A program made the position numbers and the translations under genes. Shown one piece after another: positions 27,039 to 35,201 of a stretch of 64,000 nt of DNA (position 1 is the stretch's first letter; every line of letters starts with the position of its first letter). Below the pieces are notes generated by a model. The model saw only the letters and a program-made list of their open reading frames with translations, was not told where the DNA came from and ran no database searches. Location of the stretch: assembly GCA_016786845.1 (NCBI GenBank), contig JAEUVB010000012.1, positions 248,001 to 312,000 on the forward strand, in the 5' to 3' direction. The DNA comes from Chitinophagaceae bacterium. Lineage in GTDB: Bacteria > Bacteroidota > Bacteroidia > Chitinophagales > Chitinophagaceae.

Positions 27039-27206
27039 CTCAGCGATCACACCTGCAAAATACCCACAACAGGGTATTCTGTATGGGATATTTGTTAATG
27101 TACAAAATGAAAAATCAATTTAGGGGCCCAACTCCTGCAAGATTGTCACTCAATACATGCAGCCAAAATTTGTTCATATAGCATCTTTAATATTAGCCTA
27201 TAAACT

Positions 27207-27236
27207 AGAAAAGCTGCCGGTTTCCCGACAGCTTCT
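27207..27236 (-). terminator. stem-loop after rpoD
   Basis: AGAAAAGCTGCCGG (27207-27220) pairs with CCGACAGCTTCT across a 4-nt loop. Only a weak T-rich run follows on the minus strand, so termination strength is uncertain. Confidence 0.55.
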
Positions 27237-27265
27237 CATTTTTTAAACCCAATCAACTATAATTT

Positions 27266-28135
27266 TTAACCTAAATACGATTTTAAGGATTTGCTATATC
27301 GTGCTTTTTGCAGACGTTTAATAGCTCTTTCTTTGATCTGACGTATTCTTTCTTTAGTCAGGTCATACTTCTGTCCGATTTGTTCAATGGTCGGCCCATC
27401 TGTACCTTCCAATCCAAAATATGCACTGACAATTTCAGATTCACGGGGACTTAAGGATTTCAGAATTCTGCGAATCTCTTCACGAAGACTGTCCTGAATG
27501 ACGCCCTCATCTGTATCATCGGCACCGGTCAATAATTCTCCCATGCTAACATCTTCTGCTTCATGCACAGGAGCGTCCAATGAAGTATGTCGAGAATTTG
27601 TAACGAATATATTCGAAATTTCGGTTTCTGACATCTCAAGTATACCTGCGAGCTCCTCTACTGAAGGTTCACGCTCGTTTTCTTGTTCAAACGCCATCAT
27701 GGCTTTATTAGCCTTATTATAGGTGCCAATTTTATTTTGTGGCAACCTCACCAGTCTTCCTTGCTCTGCCAAAGCCTGCAAGATGCTCTGACGGATCCAC
27801 CATACCGCATAAGAGATGAATTTAAACCCTTTGGTTTCATCAAATCTTTGGGCAGCTTTAATCAGTCCCAGATTTCCTTCGTTGATCAAATCGCTTAAGG
27901 TTAATCCCTGATGTTGGTATTGTTTGGCAACGGATACCACAAAACGAAGATTCGATTTCACCATTTTCTCTAATGCTTCCCTCGCAATTTGATTATCTCC
28001 ACTGCGAATCTTTTGCGCCAGTATCGTTTCTTCCTCCGCATTGATCATCGGAATTCGACTGATGTCCTGCAAATATTTTTCGACCGCCTGACTATCACGA
28101 TTAGTGATCTGTGTAGCTATTTTTAATTGTCTCAT
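27266..28135 (-). CDS. rpoD: primary sigma factor RpoD
   Basis: A 289-residue sigma-70, the short form typical of Bacteroidota primary sigma factors, without the long region 1.1 of proteobacterial RpoD. Region 1.2 is near residues 14-36. Region 2 (about 62-123) contains NLRFVVSVAKQYQHQGL and the -10-reading FKFISYAVWWIRQSI. Region 3 follows, and region 4 near the end has the helix-turn-helix TIEQIGQKYDLTKERIRQIK. It directs RNA polymerase to the TAnnTTTG promoters found throughout this window. It is transcribed alone, and a stem-loop follows 30 bp downstream. Several cytoplasmic secretion-related genes follow upstream and downstream without operon structure. Confidence 0.96.
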   Translation of the reverse strand: MRQLKIATQITNRDSQAVEKYLQDISRIPMINAEEETILAQKIRSGDNQIAREALEKMVKSNLRFVVSVAKQYQHQGLTLSDLINEGNLGLIKAAQRFDETKGFKFISYAVWWIRQSILQALAEQGRLVRLPQNKIGTYNKANKAMMAFEQENEREPSVEELAGILEMSETEISNIFVTNSRHTSLDAPVHEAEDVSMGELLTGADDTDEGVIQDSLREEIRRILKSLSPRESEIVSAYFGLEGTDGPTIEQIGQKYDLTKERIRQIKERAIKRLQKARYSKSLKSYLG

Positions 28136-28281
28136 TGTCTTGTGTTTAGTAGTTATATATGTTTTTCAATCTTTCTAACAGTTATAGACCATCAAATAGT
28201 ATTCCATGTAAATAAATCTTAGGTTAAAGATTTACTATACCCTATCAATAGAAGTCGAAAAATAAGTACTGCTGAGAGCGA

Positions 28282-28623
28282 TTACAGCTTGTCGGCCAGT
28301 TTCTTGGCATCAAACTGTTCCACCTGTTGCGGTGTCAGCGCACCTTTCAGGTTATTGAACATGTGCTCACGAGCTTCTTTAGTGCGCTCATTCAATAGCG
28401 ACTTGTTTCCCGCAAAGGTTTTTTGCGTACGTTCCATCGTTTGCTCTTCTGCCATGAGGACATAAGTAAGTCTGCCAATTTGAACATCAGACAGGTTTAA
28501 TCCGCCATTTTTAAGTACTTCGATTTGTTGCTTCACATGTGCAGAAGGTGTTTGGTTTTTACCTTGAGCAAAGATGAAAGTGCTAATCAATACAAATGTC
28601 AGGGAAAGAATTATTTTTTTCAT
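28282..28623 (-). CDS. small exported helical protein
   Basis: A 113-residue protein with a clear signal peptide (residues 1-19, ending IFAQ). The mature part is predicted all-helical and charged, with segments such as LSDVQIGRLTYVLMAEEQTMER and ALTPQQVEQFDAKKLAD. This resembles small periplasmic Spy/LTXXQ-like proteins, but the LTxxQ motif is only partly present (LTPQQ), so the family call is tentative. It may be a periplasmic chaperone or envelope-stress protein. It is monocistronic between rpoD and the OmpA-family gene. Confidence 0.65.
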   Translation of the reverse strand: MKKIILSLTFVLISTFIFAQGKNQTPSAHVKQQIEVLKNGGLNLSDVQIGRLTYVLMAEEQTMERTQKTFAGNKSLLNERTKEAREHMFNNLKGALTPQQVEQFDAKKLADKL

Positions 28624-28710
28624 GAGAGTATCTTTTTGATTATGACGTAAATTTAATAGAAAGTGTTTGTTATAACAGGAGTATTTTCCTAAAAAGTTGT
28701 TTTTAACAAA

Positions 28711-28732
28711 AAAGGCGTGTTACCACGCCTTT
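28711..28732 (-). terminator. terminator of the OmpA-family gene
   Basis: Stem AAAGGCGTG (28711-28719) with CACGCCTTT (28724-28732), 4-nt loop, followed on the minus strand by a T-run. It lies 26 bp after the stop codon. Confidence 0.85.
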
Positions 28733-28757
28733 TCTATATTTTTCATTAAAATGGGTA

Positions 28758-30941
28758 TTAGCGCTCATCACCGACACGGCTACCAGGAGCCAATTCACCT
28801 GCGTCACCACCATCTTCATCTTCATTATCATTATTGATTTTCAGATTCTTATCGCGTTGCTCATCGCCTGATTTATCAATGTATTCCGGACGATTTTGAT
28901 CATAAATAATACGACGTTCTGGCAAATCACCAATGATACGGAACTCCGTACGACGGTTGTATTGACGACCGGTAGGGTTATCCTTACCATTCACGGTATT
29001 CGGTGCGATAGGGTTTTTCTTCCCTTCTCCACGGGCAATCATACGACCACGATCAATTCCTTTCTGAGCCATGTAAGCCATAACAGCTTGTGCACGACGA
29101 ACAGATAACTCGTCATTATAGGTGTCATCACCATGATTATCAGTATAAGAGCGAATTTCAACGCTGACAGAAGGATTATCCTGCATGAATTTCACCATGG
29201 AATCCAAGGCTACATAAGAATCAGGTTGGAAATCTCCTTTATCATAGTTGTAATAAACGTTTTGTACGTGGAATTCATAGTCATAGGTAATCTTATGCAT
29301 ATAAATCGTCACCAAGGTTGTATCATCCGGATCCATTGCAGATTTGCCGGTTGTGCTCACCGTAGTACGGCCAGAAATATACTGTGGCTTATCTGCCGTA
29401 ATGGTATAATTCTTACCCATTGGCGTATAGAACAAGAAATTACCTTCTTTAGAATAGAATGTATCCTTTAATGTATTTGTGGCTTCATCGGACATTTTGA
29501 TCACCACCTGAGAAATTTGCTCATTGGTAGATTCGTCAATAACAATACCCTTTACATAGAAGTTAGGTTCTTTAATGACGCGCCAAATATCATCACAACA
29601 GGTTGGGTTTTTCTTATAATAGCTGCCCAAACGATTTGAAACGACATAAGCATTATCCTTCTCTCCCGGATCTTGTACATAGTACAAATCATCCGCTGAA
29701 GAGTTAATTGGGAAACCAAGGTTCTTTAAGTTGGTGTAACGAGAAGGTCCACCCTCCGCTGAGAAGATATCAAAACCACCCAAATTACTCCATCCATTAG
29801 ATGCAAAATACAATTTACCCTTTTTGCTATCATAGAATGGAGTAATATCATCACCCCAAGAGTTTACTTTCTTACCGCAGTTTTGAGGACGACGATATGA
29901 TTTTCTTACAGGATCATAAATAGAATACCAAATATCAAAACCACCTGCACTCTGAAGCTTACGGTTTGAAGCAAAATATAGTACTTCCTTTTTACCAATC
30001 GTTGTACAGAAAGGATTGGTGTTAGATGATTCCGGATCATTGATGAATCCATCCAATTCTTTCGGACTCGCCCATGTACCTTTTGTGAATTCTGATACAA
30101 AGATTTTACAAGTGATCTTCAGACTATCTTCTTCCAAACATTTTGTAAAGTAGAAACGTGAACCACCGGGATTCCATGAACCATTACCCACATGATATTT
30201 TGTATCGTTGAATTTACCATCATTGAATCCCATCGCTACCTCGAAAGTATCTTTTTCACGAGTACGATCGAACTCTTTCGGAGCCCACATGAAACGAGAA
30301 ACGAAATCCTTACGCTTGTCTTTATTGACTTCAATGATCTTGTTAGAATTCATCGTTGCATACAATAAAGCGGTATCGCCCAAAGGCATTGGAGATAATT
30401 CAGTATTGATGGTATTGATGTTCGGACCTGCATTTTTTACAAAAGCACGACCGGGTGTATTCAACGAATTGATGGCCATTTTACAACCCTCAATTTGGCG
30501 GGCTGCTACGAGCTTACGCTTTTTGTTTTTACCCTTGTAATTCTTGATATAATATTCAAAGAGTTTAATTGCCGTTTCGTAATCACCATTCATTTTACGC
30601 ATCACACCTTCCTTATATGGTGCCTCCGGATAAAGCTCAGGGGCCAGAGCAAAGGCTTCATTATAATAGGCTGCTGCAGGTGGGTAATCGCGCATCATCC
30701 ACATACACTCCGCAATCATATAAGTGACATAAGGATTACGTGGCTGCTCTTTTTTCAACTGGAAATAGTACTCTTCGGCCGTATAGAAGCTACCGATTTT
30801 ATACAATCCATCAGCCCATTTTTTCTTCTTATTAAATGGGAGTTTAGCTGCCGGGTCATCTTTCGGACCTGCCTGCACATTTACCGATCCTAAACTAAAC
30901 AATACGGTAATCAGCGATAATAGCAATAGTTTTCTTCTCAT
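28758..30941 (-). CDS. TPR/PD40/OmpA outer-membrane-associated protein (PorE-like)
   Basis: A 727-residue envelope protein with the order: signal peptide (residues 1-24), TPR-type helices (about 36-150), PD40/WD40-like beta-propeller blades (about 250-440, with LYFASNRKLQSAGGFDIWY and LYFASNGWSNLGGFDIFSA), a carboxypeptidase-regulatory-like domain (about 460-545) and an OmpA peptidoglycan-binding domain (about 560-668, with YTDNHGDD and LSVRRAQAV). The same architecture occurs in PorE of Porphyromonas, a peptidoglycan-bound T9SS component. Here it lies directly downstream of a PorP/SprF gene and a type B-sorted surface protein, fitting a substrate-specific secretion module. An acidic tail of about 30 residues ends the protein. 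PorE identity versus a paralogue is uncertain. Confidence 0.88.
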   Translation of the reverse strand: MRRKLLLLSLITVLFSLGSVNVQAGPKDDPAAKLPFNKKKKWADGLYKIGSFYTAEEYYFQLKKEQPRNPYVTYMIAECMWMMRDYPPAAAYYNEAFALAPELYPEAPYKEGVMRKMNGDYETAIKLFEYYIKNYKGKNKKRKLVAARQIEGCKMAINSLNTPGRAFVKNAGPNINTINTELSPMPLGDTALLYATMNSNKIIEVNKDKRKDFVSRFMWAPKEFDRTREKDTFEVAMGFNDGKFNDTKYHVGNGSWNPGGSRFYFTKCLEEDSLKITCKIFVSEFTKGTWASPKELDGFINDPESSNTNPFCTTIGKKEVLYFASNRKLQSAGGFDIWYSIYDPVRKSYRRPQNCGKKVNSWGDDITPFYDSKKGKLYFASNGWSNLGGFDIFSAEGGPSRYTNLKNLGFPINSSADDLYYVQDPGEKDNAYVVSNRLGSYYKKNPTCCDDIWRVIKEPNFYVKGIVIDESTNEQISQVVIKMSDEATNTLKDTFYSKEGNFLFYTPMGKNYTITADKPQYISGRTTVSTTGKSAMDPDDTTLVTIYMHKITYDYEFHVQNVYYNYDKGDFQPDSYVALDSMVKFMQDNPSVSVEIRSYTDNHGDDTYNDELSVRRAQAVMAYMAQKGIDRGRMIARGEGKKNPIAPNTVNGKDNPTGRQYNRRTEFRIIGDLPERRIIYDQNRPEYIDKSGDEQRDKNLKINNDNEDEDGGDAGELAPGSRVGDER

Positions 30942-31016
30942 TTCTCTGAAATGTTAATATATAGCCGTAAATATATATGTAATTAATTAAAAAAGGAAAC
31001 CTTGTCGCGATTTTTT

Positions 31017-32057
31017 TTAAAAACGCGTGCAAGGGAAGGAAATTCGACGAGCGAAATCCAAGGCATTAGGCTTTACGTAGCGCAGGGTGATCTCAAAACC
31101 ACCATTGCCATTGGAAGCAACTTTCAAGTCAGATACATTATAATCATACCCGAAACCCAGTCGGAAACCTTTAAATTCAAGACCCGCAGTGAAGAGTGCA
31201 GCATCACCGATACGATACCAACCGCCAACGAATACACTGGTTGCTACGGAACGAATATCCGGTTCGCCAACAATATACGCAAACTCAGAACCACCAATCA
31301 TTTCAGACGCTGCGGTTTGTGTTTGGTACAAAAATGCGGGGCGAATACTTAAGCGTTCACCTGCATTGATCGACAATCCTAATTGAGCACTGATGCGCAT
31401 GCCTAATCCCACTTCATTGTTCTCTTTTTTCAAGAAAGACTCCTTCGGCTGATTCAGATTATGACCTGCAACACCAATTTGATAACTGATTTTTTCACTC
31501 ACTGCATGGCCCCAATTCAAACCGGCATTCGCAGTAAAATATTTCACTTTAGGATTCAATTGTTCGCCTGTTGTACCCGGCTGAAATCCACCATTGTAAA
31601 ACTCATCACCCCAATATAAACGGGCTAAATCGATTGATTTTTGTGTGTATCCGGCTTGTAAACCAACGGATAATGATTTGTTGGCTTCAGTCCCTAAAAA
31701 TTTATGATAAGCCAATGATGCTAAAGCTGACAGATTTGCCAAATTTCCGTCTCCGGAACGATCGTTGTAAACCGTCAAACCACCCGCTAAATAATCATCT
31801 ACAGCCACGTCTTTAAACAATGGCGCATCCACCGAACCACCAAAAGTCACAAACGGAGTCGTAACACTGGACCACTGATTACGATAAATGCCTGTCACAC
31901 GATACATCCCATTGAAATAACCTGTCAATGCAGGGTTTAAAATCAATGGTGCACCATTAAACTGCGTGAAATGTATATCTTGGGCTTGAGCCTGAAAACT
32001 TCCCGCAATCAGGGCTGCGGCTACCAGAATTTTTTGAGTCAGTTTTTTATAGTTCAT
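31017..32057 (-). CDS. PorP/SprF-family T9SS membrane protein
   Basis: A 346-residue outer-membrane barrel protein of the PorP/SprF family, with signal peptide (ending FQAQA) and the family start QDIHFTQFNGAPLILNPALTGYF. The rest consists of amphipathic beta strands, and it ends with aromatic-rich strands (LGFGYDYNVS and ITLRYV). These proteins anchor or guide T9SS type B substrates at the outer membrane. It lies 21 bp downstream of the type B-sorted protein gene and 75 bp upstream of the PorE-like gene, all on one strand. The start could also be 4 codons earlier, at 32069; the shorter start was preferred because it begins the signal peptide directly. Confidence 0.93.
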   Translation of the reverse strand: MNYKKLTQKILVAAALIAGSFQAQAQDIHFTQFNGAPLILNPALTGYFNGMYRVTGIYRNQWSSVTTPFVTFGGSVDAPLFKDVAVDDYLAGGLTVYNDRSGDGNLANLSALASLAYHKFLGTEANKSLSVGLQAGYTQKSIDLARLYWGDEFYNGGFQPGTTGEQLNPKVKYFTANAGLNWGHAVSEKISYQIGVAGHNLNQPKESFLKKENNEVGLGMRISAQLGLSINAGERLSIRPAFLYQTQTAASEMIGGSEFAYIVGEPDIRSVATSVFVGGWYRIGDAALFTAGLEFKGFRLGFGYDYNVSDLKVASNGNGGFEITLRYVKPNALDFARRISFPCTRF

Positions 32058-32078
32058 GTTTGAAAACATTTATGAATT

Positions 32079-35033
32079 TTATCGAATGAGTGTTACATTT
32101 CCTTGCTTGGTGACGCGCAATCCGGTTGAAGTTTTCGCATCTATGGTATACACGTAAACGCCCATTGGCTGTGGTTTCCCATTGAAACGTCCATCCCATC
32201 CTTCGTTGATATCGGTGGTTTCAAATACCATTTGTCCCCAACGATTGAAGATTCTGAAATAGCTCAATGTGGCCAACCCTCTTTTAATAATTCGAAGACC
32301 ATCATTGATACTCGTTCCGGAACCCGGACTGAAAGCGTTAGGCAAATCTAATATAGATTCGGGAGAAATCCTAATGGTTACAGAATCAATTGCCGGACAT
32401 CCAAATTCTGTTGTGCCGGTCAGAATATATTTCGTCGTTACGGGGGGATCAGCTACCGGATTTCTAACATCAGTTGCAGTCAAATGATAATTCGGGAACC
32501 AATTAAAAAAGGAACAATTACCTCCCGGATTCATCATCACTGTTTCGCCCGGATATAGGGTTACATCATCACCTGCGTCGAGCACAGCGTCTGACGCCAC
32601 ATTGATTCTGACTAAATCGGTATCGATACACCCTTGAGAACTGGTAGAATAAACGGTATACTCGATCGGGAAGTTAGGCCAAGCTTGAGGATTAGGTATA
32701 TTGGGATCGGATAAATACAAATCCGGCGTCCAGAAATAACTCACGCCACCCGATGCAACATAGTTTACCGTATCTCTTGGGCATATGGTCTTGGTCTCAG
32801 GATTCACTACCGCGAATTCTGTAGGATACACCGTCACGTTTACATTATCCGTATCGGAACATCCGATCGGTGTGGATACTATAACCGTATAACTGGTTGT
32901 TGCATGTCCATTAAACACCGGATTCGGTATACCGCTATTGCTCAATCCCGTACCCGGATCCCAGGTATAAGCATATTGATTATACCATGTCGGATAGGCT
33001 ACAGCATGCATTTGCACAGTATCCCAATCACACATCGTACGATCCGGACCGGCATCTAAAACCGGTACAGGTTGTACTTCAATGTCGAAGGATTTGGTCA
33101 TTACCGGACAGCCCGGGAAAGTAGCGGTAACGGTATAGGTAATATTTGTATCCGGAACAGAAACAGGATCTTCGATCGTCGTGCTGTTCAGGAAAGTTGG
33201 TGGTGTCCAATTGTATGTAAATAAAGGATGTCCGCTCACGTTGATCTGCACAGTAGCACCCTGACAAACCGTGGTATCACCATTGTGCAGAATGATATCA
33301 TTAGGCAAAACTTGTACATTCATGGTATCATCACCATTACATCCTACAGCTTGCGGCTCCACATGCAGCGTCAAGGTAAAATTACCCTGCTGATTAAAGG
33401 TTCCTGTTGGATTAACAATATTCAAACCGCTCAAGAAGGTTTGTCCAGTTCCCGCCCACGTATAGGTATACACCTGATTGGGCGATATCACCGGATTAAA
33501 CTGTATCTGCATGCCTTCACAAATAATGGTATCGTTCCCGATAAACACATTCGGTGGTTGATTAATGGTTATTCGTATCGTATCGCATTTAGGCGCACAA
33601 CCGGAGTTCGGTAATGATGCACACACCACATAATCGGTCGTCGCATTCGGACTTACCGTCGGCTCCTTAATATTCGGATTGGTGATATTGGTTGCCGGTG
33701 TCCAGGCGTAGTTCAATGAATCATCTCCAAATACCAAAATATGTACACTGTCTTCAGCACATATCGCAGTGTCAGGCGTAATAATATTCATTTGAATCGT
33801 ATCACTGATAAATAAACTCACTGAGTCAACAATATTATTAGAGCAAGGTGCTAATTGATAGATAATAATCTCTTCTGTACCTTCTGCCAGGCCATCCTGA
33901 ATAGCACTAAAAGCAATATAAGCAATCGTGTCATTGGCCGGAATGGTCACCTGACCTGTTGGTGAACCTGCAGGTATGGAACTAACATTATAATCGGTGA
34001 TGTTAATTGCATTTCCGCCTAACAGATAATTGATCGTGTAAGGCAATGGAGAAGGTACCGGACGTTTTACTTTAATGAACCCTGAAGCGCAACCTTCAAC
34101 AATATAAGGATAAGGATTGCTAAGAGTAGAGATCGGTGTAAACGAAATAGAATTAGAAGAAAGACTTCCCGCTTTTAAAAATACCCCTGAATCCAATGTG
34201 CCATCCGCAGCATCGGAAATCGCTAGTTTCAAGTGATGGGTAGAACATGGTGTCACGATCGCTTGGGCTGTTAAAACCTGCGTAAAACCAGGGTAATTCA
34301 CTGTAGCACCGCCTGCATTACAAACAAAATAAGCACAGGTATTATTCGTTGCGTTAAAGGCTCCGCAACCCGGTGTTTGACCAAAGCAGAAATTCGTAGT
34401 GTTGCAACAACCGGCACTATTCGGACAATAAATCGTACTCACCCCTACAGGACAAGTCGTTGAACCCGGCACCAAGGCTATATTTTGTGAATTATTCGAA
34501 TAAGGTCCTGTTATAGCTGGTCCGCTAATGAAAAATCCAAATACATCATTGAACGAAGTACAAGTAAAGCTGGGATACTCTGAAGAACCAAAAACATACT
34601 GGAATTTCACGGTATCACCCAAGGGAACAAAATCAAATTCCAGAATACAAGCATCAAATGTAGATTGGGCACAAAGTGTACCTAAATCCGTATCTCCGGC
34701 AGCATTGTTGCTATTAGCAGGCCCTTGTGCCGGTCCATTTGCACCGGTGGCAGTAGCCGTCGTTTGTGCCTGTCCCGAAGTCAATACGATACCGCTATCC
34801 AGGCCTAAATTAGACACATTCGGCGGTGTAACAAAAAAATTACCATTCGCATTTTGAGGACAAACCAAGGTGGCATTCGAAACCGTAACTCCCACCCCGG
34901 TGAGCATTTGGGCCAGGGCATTCGCGGTTTGATTACCATTGATCACGATTTGAGCCCGGGATGTCAATGAAATAAACATCATGAACACCAACGCGAACCC
35001 GAAAGTACTTTTTGAAATTGAGAATTTTCTCAT
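32079..35033 (-). CDS. surface protein with choice-of-anchor L and T9SS type B sorting domain
   Basis: A 984-residue exported protein. The signal peptide ends near SRAQ. A choice-of-anchor L domain follows (FDACILEFDFVPLGDTVKFQYVFGSSEYPSF), then a cysteine-rich stretch, several Ig/PKD-like modules with repeats of the GNDTIICEGMQIQF and DAGPDRTMCDWDTV type, and at the end a gliding-motility-associated C-terminal (CHU_C/type B) domain with FRIFNRWGQMVFE and GWDGRFNGKPQPMGVYVY. Type B substrates depend on a cognate PorP/SprF, and that gene follows immediately. The start at 35033 is used because a perfect promoter box (35073-35080) overlaps the longer start. The gene is divergent from ftsK. Confidence 0.9.
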   Translation of the reverse strand: MRKFSISKSTFGFALVFMMFISLTSRAQIVINGNQTANALAQMLTGVGVTVSNATLVCPQNANGNFFVTPPNVSNLGLDSGIVLTSGQAQTTATATGANGPAQGPANSNNAAGDTDLGTLCAQSTFDACILEFDFVPLGDTVKFQYVFGSSEYPSFTCTSFNDVFGFFISGPAITGPYSNNSQNIALVPGSTTCPVGVSTIYCPNSAGCCNTTNFCFGQTPGCGAFNATNNTCAYFVCNAGGATVNYPGFTQVLTAQAIVTPCSTHHLKLAISDAADGTLDSGVFLKAGSLSSNSISFTPISTLSNPYPYIVEGCASGFIKVKRPVPSPLPYTINYLLGGNAINITDYNVSSIPAGSPTGQVTIPANDTIAYIAFSAIQDGLAEGTEEIIIYQLAPCSNNIVDSVSLFISDTIQMNIITPDTAICAEDSVHILVFGDDSLNYAWTPATNITNPNIKEPTVSPNATTDYVVCASLPNSGCAPKCDTIRITINQPPNVFIGNDTIICEGMQIQFNPVISPNQVYTYTWAGTGQTFLSGLNIVNPTGTFNQQGNFTLTLHVEPQAVGCNGDDTMNVQVLPNDIILHNGDTTVCQGATVQINVSGHPLFTYNWTPPTFLNSTTIEDPVSVPDTNITYTVTATFPGCPVMTKSFDIEVQPVPVLDAGPDRTMCDWDTVQMHAVAYPTWYNQYAYTWDPGTGLSNSGIPNPVFNGHATTSYTVIVSTPIGCSDTDNVNVTVYPTEFAVVNPETKTICPRDTVNYVASGGVSYFWTPDLYLSDPNIPNPQAWPNFPIEYTVYSTSSQGCIDTDLVRINVASDAVLDAGDDVTLYPGETVMMNPGGNCSFFNWFPNYHLTATDVRNPVADPPVTTKYILTGTTEFGCPAIDSVTIRISPESILDLPNAFSPGSGTSINDGLRIIKRGLATLSYFRIFNRWGQMVFETTDINEGWDGRFNGKPQPMGVYVYTIDAKTSTGLRVTKQGNVTLIR

Positions 35034-35072
35034 AGAATTTTGTTTTGCTGGACTGTATGCCATAGTAACCTT

Positions 35073-35080
35073 CAAATTTA
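35073..35080 (-). promoter_or_regulatory. -7 promoter box of the T9SS type B trio
   Basis: TAAATTTG on the minus strand, 39 nt before the chosen ATG. Confidence 0.55.
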
Positions 35081-35187
35081 TATCATTTTTTTTATATACG
35101 CAATCATATAGTATCTGACGAATCCTCAGACCCTGTCATGACTCCTGATTTCTTTTATTCTCAAATCTTCTGAATCAATTTTTTATG

Positions 35188-35195
35188 TACGTTTG
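35188..35195 (+). promoter_or_regulatory. -7 promoter box of ftsK
   Basis: TACGTTTG, an exact TAnnTTTG match that ends 6 nt before the ATG, which predicts a leaderless mRNA. It excludes the upstream TTG at 35193 as the start. Confidence 0.6.
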
Positions 35196-35201
35196 TGTTC
35201 C

